DNA from: Chitinivibrionales bacterium
Lineage (GTDB): Bacteria; Fibrobacterota; Chitinivibrionia; Chitinivibrionales; WJMI01
Direction of reading: 5' to 3'
Assembly (NCBI GenBank): GCA_014729595.1
Contig: WJJU01000713.1
Coordinates: forward strand, 1 to 6,749
Length of the DNA: 6,749 nt
Of the stretch, positions 1 through 4,786 are shown in pieces. The notes under the pieces were generated by a model that saw only the letters and a list, made by a program, of their open reading frames with translations, searched no databases and was not told the DNA's origin. Both the position numbers and the translations under genes were made by a program. Each line of letters opens with the position of its first letter. The stretch's first letter is position 1.

Positions 1-135
1 CATCGGTCGAGGATACATCGGTCGAGGATGCATCGGTCGAGGATGCATCGGTCGAGGATGCATCGGTCGAGAATTCGCCGATCGAGGAAACACCAAGCGA
101 ACAAACGCCGGTTGAAGAAAAACAGGTCGAATCGG
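1..135 (+). repeat. 15-bp coding minisatellite, about nine units
   Basis: The unit CATCGGTCGAGGATG recurs every 15 bases. Units starting at 1, 16, 31 and 46 are identical apart from the last base of the first, and the one at 61 differs only near its end. Units at 76, 91, 106 and 121 are progressively degenerate but keep the period and the encoded pattern x-V/I-E-x. The array begins at the window edge, so it probably continues upstream. Because 15 is a multiple of three, copy-number change alters protein length without shifting the frame. Confidence 0.95.
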
Positions 136-515
136 GTACGGAAGAAGAGAAGCGAACGGAGGCGATTGCCGCTATTCCTGATCATGTTCTAACACCCACA
201 CTTGCCGATATTTATTTCCAGCAAGGGCAACCACAGGTTGCGTTGGAAATTTACCGTCGAATTCTCAACGCCAATCCGGACAACGAGCGCATTGCCTATC
301 GTATCAAAGAAATTCGCGCGGCTATGGCACATGAGAATTTGCCACAGCCCCCGCCGCGTTCGCGTTCCTCATCAACGCAAAACTCTTCGACAACACAGAA
401 AAAATCCGCGCGTCAGGAAGGGCGTTCATCACGAGACGATCGTCCCCTCAAGGGGGTCCGCATAAAGAAAAAGGTCCGCGAGAAAATCAACCGGAAAAGA
501 AAGAAAAAGAGGTAG
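1..515 (+). CDS. TPR-containing protein, C-terminal part (5' end outside window)
   Basis: The frame is open from base 3 to the TAG at 513-515, giving 170 visible residues; the start lies upstream of the window. Visible residues 1-45 are an acidic pentapeptide repeat of the type S/P-V/I-E-D/E-x, perfect at first and then drifting. Residues about 64-105 look like one tetratricopeptide unit: TPTLADIYFQQG, then ALEIYRRIL, then NPDN, the usual helix-turn-helix signature. TPRs mediate protein-protein contacts. The remainder is a Ser/Gln/Pro-rich linker followed by a strongly basic tail of Lys/Arg clusters that reaches the stop. The protein therefore runs from acidic repeat to TPR to basic tail, which suggests a scaffold or a partner of an acidic surface or nucleic acid; this is inference. 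The stop is only 4 bases before the next gene's GTG, so cotranscription with the peptidase and pilT is likely. Full length, localisation and function cannot be seen. Confidence 0.8.
   Translation, partial: SVEDTSVEDASVEDASVEDASVENSPIEETPSEQTPVEEKQVESGTEEEKRTEAIAAIPDHVLTPTLADIYFQQGQPQVALEIYRRILNANPDNERIAYRIKEIRAAMAHENLPQPPPRSRSSSTQNSSTTQKKSARQEGRSSRDDRPLKGVRIKKKVREKINRKRKKKR
508..513 (+). promoter_or_regulatory. Ribosome binding site deciding the GTG start of the M24 peptidase
   Basis: AGAGGT sits in the last codons of the TPR gene. GAGG ends 7 bases before GTG at 520, but only 4 bases before the in-frame TTG at 517. Spacing therefore favours GTG 520. Confidence 0.6.
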
Positions 516-519
516 CTTG

Positions 520-1599
520 GTGAAACACCCACGGCTCACGGCCCTCCGCGCACTCGCGCGGAAACACTCGTGTACCCACATTCTTGTTTCCGACGTAATC
601 GATTGTGAATACCTTTCCGGTTTTCACGCCACAAATGTTCAGCTTCTCGTTTCGGCACGCAATGCCCTTTTGCTTACCGACTTCCGCTATCAAAAAGCCG
701 CCGAAAAGTTCTGCCGAACCGCGCAGCCGTGGCGACTGGTAACCATCAAGGAGCGCGGCCTTGGGCTTATGAAGGAGCTACTGGGAGATCAGGCGATAGT
801 GGGCATACAATCGGATATCCTCACCGTTGATGGATACGATCGCTTGCGTCGTGCGTGCCGGGGGGTAAAGTTCATAAAAATCGCGGGCGAGATTTCAACT
901 ATCGCCTCGGTCAAACTCCCACACGAACTAAAGTCCCTCCGTCGTGCCGCATCGATCGGAGACCGGGCTTACGCCGACCTGCTTAAAGAACTCCGCGAGG
1001 GCGTTACGGAACGCGAGACGGCCCTTCGCCTAGAGGACCTATGTGTAGCGTACGGCTCTCAGGGACCATCGTTTGACACAATCGTACTATTCGGCCCGCG
1101 CTCCGCTCTCCCTCACGGTGTCCCCGGCAAGCGTAAACTGCGGCGGGGGGATTGGGTGCTGTGCGACTTTGGATGCCGGTTTGACGGACTCTGCTCAGAC
1201 ATGACACGAACAGCGGTATTCGGGCAAGCCTCGGAACAACAGAGGCGACAGTACGAGATCGTGCGCCGCGCTCAGGCAAACGCCCGCAAATCCGTCAAGC
1301 CGGGCGTCAAGGCCTCAACTGTGGACTTCGCGGCTCGATCCATCATCGAAAAAGCCGGGCACGGAGAAGCGTTCGGCCATGCAACCGGCCACGGAGTGGG
1401 ACGCCGTGTTCATGAGGAACCTCGACTGAGCAAAAATGATGAAAGCATCCTCCGCACCAATATGGTGGTGACCGTGGAACCCGGTATATACCTCGCCGAT
1501 CAGGGTGGTGTCCGCATCGAAGACATGATGCTCCTGACCGAGCGAGGCGCTCGCTCACTCACTTCTTCACCTCGCAATCTCGTCGAGCTACAACCATGA
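520..1599 (+). CDS. Xaa-Pro aminopeptidase / Xaa-Pro dipeptidase family (M24B)
   Basis: A 359-residue cytoplasmic metallopeptidase expected to release an N-terminal residue preceding proline, or to split Xaa-Pro dipeptides. Residues about 1-125 form the creatinase-like N-terminal domain (HILVSDVIDCEYLSGF; LLLTDFRY). Residues about 130-350 form the pita-bread catalytic domain. The five expected metal ligands are all present: D216 and D227 (CDFG ... CSDMTRT), H291 (TGHGVG), E320 (VEPGIY) and E334 (VRIEDM). The conserved His of LPHG (199) and of RVHEEP (298) are also there. Length is normal for the short M24B proteins. GTG at 520 was chosen from the Shine-Dalgarno spacing; TTG at 517 would add one residue. 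The gene follows the TPR gene by 4 bases and overlaps pilT by 4 bases, so it lies inside an operon. Whether it is a housekeeping peptidase or serves pilus biology cannot be told. The family call is firm; pepP versus pepQ is not resolved. Confidence 0.93.
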   Translation: MKHPRLTALRALARKHSCTHILVSDVIDCEYLSGFHATNVQLLVSARNALLLTDFRYQKAAEKFCRTAQPWRLVTIKERGLGLMKELLGDQAIVGIQSDILTVDGYDRLRRACRGVKFIKIAGEISTIASVKLPHELKSLRRAASIGDRAYADLLKELREGVTERETALRLEDLCVAYGSQGPSFDTIVLFGPRSALPHGVPGKRKLRRGDWVLCDFGCRFDGLCSDMTRTAVFGQASEQQRRQYEIVRRAQANARKSVKPGVKASTVDFAARSIIEKAGHGEAFGHATGHGVGRRVHEEPRLSKNDESILRTNMVVTVEPGIYLADQGGVRIEDMMLLTERGARSLTSSPRNLVELQP

Positions 1600-2696
1600 C
1601 CGACATCAAAGCATTGCTCAAAACGATGGTCGAAAAAAACGCCTCGGACCTTCATCTTCGCGTGGGTTGTCCGCCGGTGGTTCGAATCAACGGGATGCTG
1701 TTGCGCGGGCGGATGGACTCTCTGACGGCCGACGACATGAATCGGATGGTTCAGGAGCTTCTCACCGAAGAACAAAAAAAGCGCTTCGCCGAAGAACGGG
1801 AACTTGACATCGGCATCGGTTTGCCGTCCATCGGTCGTTTCAGAGTCAACGCTTTTAATCAACGTGGTACACCGTCGCTGGCCGTTCGATCGATCAAAAC
1901 GGAAATCCCCCGATTTGAGTCACTCAATCTTCCCGAGGTCATTCTTGACATTGCGATGAAACGACGTGGGTTGATTCTTGTCACCGGTACAACCGGCAGC
2001 GGAAAGTCAACTCTTCTGGCCTCCATGGTCGATCATATCAACGAAAGCGGCTCAAGGAATATCGTCACGATCGAGGATCCGATCGAATACTTACATCGTG
2101 ACAAAATGAGCGTTATTGCGCAGCGAGAGATAGGCTCCGACACTCGTGACTTCCCTACGGCTCTTCGAGCCAGTTTCCGCCAGGACCCCGACGTCATTCT
2201 TATTGGTGAAATTCGCGACGCGGAAACTATGGAAACGGCGCTTAGCGCGGCGGATACGGGGCACTTGGTCATGAGCACGCTCCATACCATGAACGCCGTC
2301 GAAACCATAACCCGTATCGTATCCTTTTTTCCGCCGCATCAACACGAGCAGATCCGTCTTGTTTTAGCCGGGACACTGGTCGCGGTCGTATCCCTGCGCC
2401 TATTGCCGCGAAAGGATGAAGCCGGTATGGTACCCGCGGCCGAAATCATGGTCAATAACGCCACAACCAAAGAGTACCTCATGGATCCCGCCAAACTTCA
2501 TTCAATCCAAGATATAATTGTCGACGGGTACACGCAATACGGATCGCAGTCTTTCGATCAATCTCTTTTCAGACTTTACCAACAAGACCTTATCTCTTAC
2601 GAAACCGCTAAACAATATGCCAGCAATCCCGATGATCTGGAATTACGGGTAAGCGGAATTGCCGGCACCTCGGATCGGGGTTGGGGAGATGGTTGA
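1596..2696 (+). CDS. pilT: PilT-type type IVa pilus retraction ATPase
   Basis: A 366-residue hexameric motor ATPase of the GspE/PilT secretion superfamily. It powers depolymerisation of type IV pili at the cytoplasmic face of the inner membrane, for twitching motility and DNA uptake. The N-terminal PAS-like domain (about 1-100) has the usual ASDLHLRVG...P..RI.G opening. The RecA-like core follows: Walker A GTTGSGKST at 131-139, Asp box TIEDPIE at 158-164, Walker B ILIGEIRD at 201-208 with catalytic E205, and His box TGHLVMSTLHT at 221-231. The C-terminal part has LLPR at 269-272 and AAEIMV at 281-286. The motif often written GMQT(L/F)D is here YGSQSFDQ. REIGSDTRDF...ALR...DPDVIL fits PilT better than PilU. 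The ATG overlaps the preceding TGA as ATGA and has no good Shine-Dalgarno, so translational coupling is likely. The last about 15 residues are Gly-rich and unremarkable. I see no terminator directly after the gene. Confidence 0.95.
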   Translation: MTDIKALLKTMVEKNASDLHLRVGCPPVVRINGMLLRGRMDSLTADDMNRMVQELLTEEQKKRFAEERELDIGIGLPSIGRFRVNAFNQRGTPSLAVRSIKTEIPRFESLNLPEVILDIAMKRRGLILVTGTTGSGKSTLLASMVDHINESGSRNIVTIEDPIEYLHRDKMSVIAQREIGSDTRDFPTALRASFRQDPDVILIGEIRDAETMETALSAADTGHLVMSTLHTMNAVETITRIVSFFPPHQHEQIRLVLAGTLVAVVSLRLLPRKDEAGMVPAAEIMVNNATTKEYLMDPAKLHSIQDIIVDGYTQYGSQSFDQSLFRLYQQDLISYETAKQYASNPDDLELRVSGIAGTSDRGWGDG

Positions 2697-2760
2697 AAAA
2701 GCGGTTTTAGAATTCGGTCCGATCAAATGTAATACCTTATCAGGTCTATAGTTCGCTGGT

Positions 2761-2901
2761 GCAAGCGGCATTTCGGTGTCTACCACCGAACGTTGGCGAA
2801 GGTGACCTACGCACCAGCCCTCCATTCCCGACTTCCTCCGAGAAATCGCGGGCCGAGCAACCGGAATTATCGACTTTTTTGTCAAAGGAACAATGGTTTA
2901 A
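2761..2901 (+). pseudogene. Possible decayed integrase/transposase fragment
   Basis: Plus frame 1 reads GISVSTTERWRR, a TGA at 2803-2805, then 31 sense codons including IPDFLREIAGR and ATGIIDFFV up to a TAA at 2899-2901. The order of a 'G-x-x-VS-x-T' helix, a short Pro-containing linker, 'x-x-FLR-x' and 'GIIDFF' resembles the entry to the catalytic core of IS3/IS481-type integrases, where the D of DFF is the first acidic residue of the DDE triad. The match is short, eyeballed, and broken by a stop, with nothing recognisable before or after it. It could also be the worn end of another gene or a chance open frame. It lies in the same frame as vsr, directly upstream. If real, it marks this junction as a former mobile-element insertion point. 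Confidence 0.27.
2884..2890 (+). promoter_or_regulatory. Candidate ribosome binding site before vsr, awkwardly spaced
   Basis: AAAGGAA is the only purine-rich site ahead of vsr. It lies 2 bases before an ATG at 2893 that is in the vsr frame but closes after two codons (ATG GTT TAA). It lies 14 bases before the TTG at 2905. Neither spacing is ideal, so initiation may be weak or may depend on re-initiation after the two-codon frame. Confidence 0.35.
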
Positions 2902-2904
2902 ATC

Positions 2905-3315
2905 TTGGATGTATTCAACAAGGAAAAACGAAGCTGGATTATGGCCCGCGTCAAAAATAAAGACACGAAGCCGGAAGTTAAAGTTCGTTCAGTAGTCCAT
3001 AGATTAGGATACCGCTTTAGAAAAAATAGAACCGATTTGCCGGGGCGACCGGACATTGTCCTTCCGCGGCATCGCAAAGTGATATTCGTACACGGCTGTT
3101 TTTGGCATGGACACCCAAACTGCCCTCGAGCCGCACGCCCTTCCAGCAACGAGGCCTTTTGGCGAAAGAAACTCAACGCGAATATTGTCCGTGATCGGAA
3201 AAACATCCACTTGCTTCGCGAACAGGGATGGAGAGTTATGGTACTATGGGAATGCCGAATGCGCGACGAGAAGGCATTGCTGAATCGCATAAAAACGTTT
3301 CTGAAGGAGCAATAA
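2905..3315 (+). CDS. vsr: Very short patch repair (Vsr) DNA mismatch endonuclease
   Basis: A 136-residue nicking endonuclease. Vsr proteins cut 5' of the T in T:G mismatches that arise when 5-methylcytosine deaminates, starting short-patch repair with DNA polymerase I and ligase. The core is intact. D50 in LPGRPDIV aligns with the metal-binding Asp of E. coli Vsr (D51). VHGCFWH at 62-68 carries the active-site His pair, H63 and H68. H70 and C73, with C117 of LWEC, match the zinc site. The N-terminal EKRSWIM...KDTKPE segment with E24 is also typical. The start is set at TTG 2905 because the next in-frame ATG (2941) would remove the conserved KEKRS helix, and a TAA at 2899-2901 blocks extension. 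Slightly shorter than E. coli Vsr, lacking its extra C-terminal tail. Vsr normally accompanies a C5-cytosine methyltransferase, but none is in this window: pilT and a decayed stretch lie upstream, and a convergent minus-strand gene downstream. Family assignment is firm; the start codon and recognition sequence are uncertain. Confidence 0.93.
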   Translation: MDVFNKEKRSWIMARVKNKDTKPEVKVRSVVHRLGYRFRKNRTDLPGRPDIVLPRHRKVIFVHGCFWHGHPNCPRAARPSSNEAFWRKKLNANIVRDRKNIHLLREQGWRVMVLWECRMRDEKALLNRIKTFLKEQ

Positions 3316-3413
3316 GCGTCCTTTCGGCAGGAAACCTCGGAGCGCGGATGAAGTCACGGCAGCAAACAGACGCTTCGCGGCGAGACGTGTGGACTGGCTG
3401 TGATGTGCGTAAA

Positions 3414-3434
3414 AAGCACTAATTCAAAGTGCTT
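3414..3434 (-). terminator. Intrinsic terminator for the minus-strand unit
   Basis: A perfect 7-bp inverted repeat, AAGCACT (3414-3420) and AGTGCTT (3428-3434), flanks a 7-base loop. Read on the minus strand the stem is followed directly by a T-run (AGTGCTTTTTACG). There is no T-run on the plus-strand side, so it is directed against minus-strand transcripts. The stem is only moderately GC-rich. Confidence 0.55.
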
Positions 3435-3652
3435 GGGGAGGAAGAATAGCCGGAGAGAGACTCACTGGTTCTCACCTTCAAATATTTCGATAGTTCCGCA
3501 TTCCCCGCTTGTGTAATGCGATAACGGAGTCCGGGCAAGCCGCGCTCGGTTAGATCGCCCCTCGTTGATCGAACGCACGTCGATCCTCCGCGGCTATACG
3601 CCGCAATCCGGTATCGGTCGTTACCGTGAACAATGCCCAAGCTCTTGGCATT
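3419..3652 (-). other. In-frame 3' extension after the TGA of the 154-residue gene; winged-helix-like tail
   Basis: After the TGA at 3655-3653 the same minus frame continues open for 77 sense codons to a TAG at 3421-3419, which lies inside the terminator stem. The translated extension has a segment GLRYRITQAGNAELSKYLK. This looks like the wing strand and last helix of winged-helix regulators (pattern 'ERGL..xxRYRIT.AG..EL'). Translation could be by stop readthrough or from an internal TTG at 3640, which lacks a proper Shine-Dalgarno. Alternatively it is the broken C-terminus of a formerly longer gene, or an untranslated 3' end that is open by chance. What is seen is the shared frame, a single stop, and the end at the terminator. 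The winged-helix resemblance is a weak, by-eye judgement. Confidence 0.35.
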
Positions 3653-4117
3653 TCAGGATGCCTTACGTTTAAAGCGCCCCGTCTTGAGTCTGGCAATCTC
3701 CACGACCAAAATGTTGCTCAGGTAGCGCATCTTGTAAGCTTTTGCTTCGATCGCGGCGCTGAGTTCCGCCGTCAAACAAGGGGTACGATCGGCGGTGGGT
3801 GCCAATTTGCGGTGAATTTCCTCAGTCTCCACAATTGAGTCCATAAGAACCGATTCAATTTGCGGTGGAAGGCTCCCCCCGCTCTTCTCTTGCACGCGCT
3901 GCATCGCCTTGGTGCACTGCGCCGTCATCCGAGCCCCCTCTTCAATACCAATGGCCGCCTCCGCACAGTCTTCGAGGCACGATATTGAGAAGGCTAAAAG
4001 ATTTTGCAAAGCGACCAGTGCGGTGAGATTGTGACCGGGAATGAGAACCGCATCGACAACTATCGGGTTGCCTAACTTTTTTCGAGAAGGGGCGCGCTTT
4101 TGTATTCGCTCAAGCAT
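3653..4117 (-). CDS. Hypothetical helical protein, 154 residues, function unknown
   Basis: I do not recognise this protein. ATG at 4117 is preceded by AAAGGAG with 6 bases spacing. An in-frame GTG at 4123 abuts that site and is rejected. Composition is mostly helix-forming: a basic N-terminus (MLERIQKRAPSRKK), a hydrophobic stretch about 19-46 (VVDAVLIPGHN then LTALVALQNLLAFSISC), an acidic Cys-containing helix (CLEDC at 47-51, then AAIGIEEGARM and C68), a long acidic helix at about 86-105, a further helix at 115-145, and a basic end (GRFKRKAS). There is no signal peptide. The hydrophobic stretch is amphipathic rather than a clear membrane segment. Four Cys (47, 51, 68, 114) could bind metal or be incidental. 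It is transcribed toward vsr from its own promoter and ends 338 bases past the vsr stop. The frame remains open after the TGA. A real gene is likely; a small soluble helical bundle is inference. Confidence 0.7.
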   Translation of the reverse strand: MLERIQKRAPSRKKLGNPIVVDAVLIPGHNLTALVALQNLLAFSISCLEDCAEAAIGIEEGARMTAQCTKAMQRVQEKSGGSLPPQIESVLMDSIVETEEIHRKLAPTADRTPCLTAELSAAIEAKAYKMRYLSNILVVEIARLKTGRFKRKAS

Positions 4118-4123
4118 GTGCAC

Positions 4124-4130
4124 TCCTTTC
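4124..4130 (-). promoter_or_regulatory. Shine-Dalgarno of the 154-residue gene
   Basis: Reads AAAGGAG on the minus strand, 6 bases before ATG 4117. It decides against the GTG at 4123, which would touch the site. Confidence 0.75.
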
Positions 4131-4184
4131 GGCGGTGATCCGTGCGATTAGATGCAACTGGGGTAAGCAGTCACGACTATCCGC

Positions 4185-4212
4185 AATATACAATGCGCCC
4201 GTCAGTTATCAA
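4185..4212 (-). promoter_or_regulatory. Sigma70-like promoter for the minus-strand unit
   Basis: On the minus strand TTGATA (4212-4207) and TATATT (4190-4185) each match five of six consensus bases, with a 16-base spacer. Transcription would begin near 4178, about 60 bases before the ATG at 4117. Confidence 0.5.
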
Positions 4213-4246
4213 AGAACTATGCAAAAAACGAGTTACCGCGCAACCC

Positions 4247-4276
4247 AAATACCTATAAATACCTATTAAAAATACC
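4247..4276. repeat. Tandem 10-bp repeat AAATACCTAT with a third partial copy
   Basis: AAATACCTAT occurs at 4247-4256 and 4257-4266, with AAATACC again at 4270-4276. Read on the minus strand this is ATAGGTATTT in tandem, 35 to 64 bases upstream of the -35 of the minus-strand promoter. The one-helical-turn period fits side-by-side binding of a regulator on one DNA face. Function is inference. Confidence 0.6.
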
Positions 4277-4322
4277 ACGATTCCGCTCACTGAGGACGCC
4301 GTAGATATCGATCCCGCTTTGC

Positions 4323-4349
4323 GTGATCGAAGTGGCCGAAGTGATCGAA
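4323..4349 (+). repeat. Three tandem 9-bp units GTGATCGAA / GTGGCCGAA / GTGATCGAA
   Basis: Units one and three are identical and the middle one differs at two bases. They open a plus-strand frame of 42 codons (to TAA 4449-4451) that begins VIEVAEVIE, but there is no Shine-Dalgarno, so the frame is not called as a gene. Confidence 0.5.
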
Positions 4350-4415
4350 CGGGACAAATACGGGGCTATTTTTTCAAAGCGGGATATAAAACCCCGTCCC
4401 CATTTTCATCAACTC

Positions 4416-4444
4416 TTGCCGACGGGCCGGGAATTCTCTATCTT
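4416..4444 (+). promoter_or_regulatory. Weak candidate promoter in the gap before the secreted peptidase
   Basis: TTGCCG (4416-4421) and TATCTT (4439-4444) are 17 bases apart; each matches four of six sigma70 consensus bases. If used, the leader to the ATG at 4787 would be about 335 bases. Low confidence, because such pairs occur by chance. Confidence 0.22.
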
Positions 4445-4449
4445 TTTAT

Positions 4450-4770
4450 AAACAGACAACCTTCTCCCCCTTTTCCCGCCACCAGCCGGCCGATAAACTC
4501 AGAGAAAGGTCTCGAACGGACGGTGTAGGGCATACCGTTCTGGAGTCGATCTTAAAAAATGCTCATTAAAGGTCAGGTTTTCCCCAAAAGCGGATTAGCG
4601 CTTGGGAGTTGAGGGTAAGTTGTTGGTTTGGATCCGATTACATGCTACTTGATTCGGTAAACGGTGGTCGCGTATCGCACACAAAACCCGGGATGTATTA
4701 AACCGCGGAAGATTGGCGGCCCTGCCGAACAAGTTCACGGCGAGAACATAGCGAAAAATACCACTCACCA
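4450..4770. other. Gap of about 320 bases without a convincing gene
   Basis: There is no frame with both a start and a Shine-Dalgarno, and no tRNA or riboswitch that I recognise. A small stem-loop is visible at 4582-4606: AAGCG (4588-4592) pairs with CGCTT (4599-4603) around a 6-base loop, and is extended below an AA bulge by CCC/GGG. A pair of overlapping short inverted repeats lies at 4514-4540 (GAACGG/CCGTTC or ACGGT/ACCGT). None carries a T-run. The plus frame of the peptidase gene is open from 4664 but reads as non-signal sequence and is excluded. Confidence 0.6.
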
Positions 4771-4772
4771 TG

Positions 4773-4778
4773 AAAGGT
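4773..4778 (+). promoter_or_regulatory. Ribosome binding site of the secreted peptidase-like gene
   Basis: AAAGGT lies 8 bases before ATG 4787, selecting it over the upstream in-frame start at 4664, which has no site and would bury the signal peptide 41 residues inside the protein. Confidence 0.6.
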
Positions 4779-4786
4779 GCTATACG

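Noticed and set aside
1..135. Repeat array as a CRISPR
   Set aside because: Units are directly abutting 15-mers without spacers and lie in an open coding frame.
517..519. TTG as the start of the M24 peptidase
   Set aside because: Only 4 bases from GAGG; the GTG next to it has better spacing.
1004..1279. Minus-strand open frame inside the peptidase gene (also others at 1343-1558 and 1500-1862)
   Set aside because: These are antisense to intact, motif-complete genes, with Arg/Pro/Ser-rich compositions typical of shadow frames.
1596..2696. PilU instead of PilT
   Set aside because: The Walker B to His-box region (GEIRDAETMETALSAADTGH) and the REIGSDTRDF stretch fit PilT better, though the YGSQSFD variant keeps a small doubt.
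2643..2885. Minus-strand 80-codon frame over the pilT end and the gap
   Set aside because: Overlaps the pilT 3' end, has no ribosome site, and reads like antisense sequence.
2759..2995. Plus-strand 78-codon frame across the vsr start
   Set aside because: Overlaps vsr in another frame, has no ribosome site and no recognisable sequence.
3653..3655. TGA as a selenocysteine codon
   Set aside because: No SECIS-like hairpin is evident just downstream and no selenoprotein context; readthrough or gene breakage is simpler.
4514..4540. Inverted repeats as a terminator
   Set aside because: Short alternative stems, long loop, and no T-run on either strand.
4664..4786. N-terminal extension of the secreted peptidase from 4664
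   Set aside because: No ribosome site; it would place the signal peptide internally.
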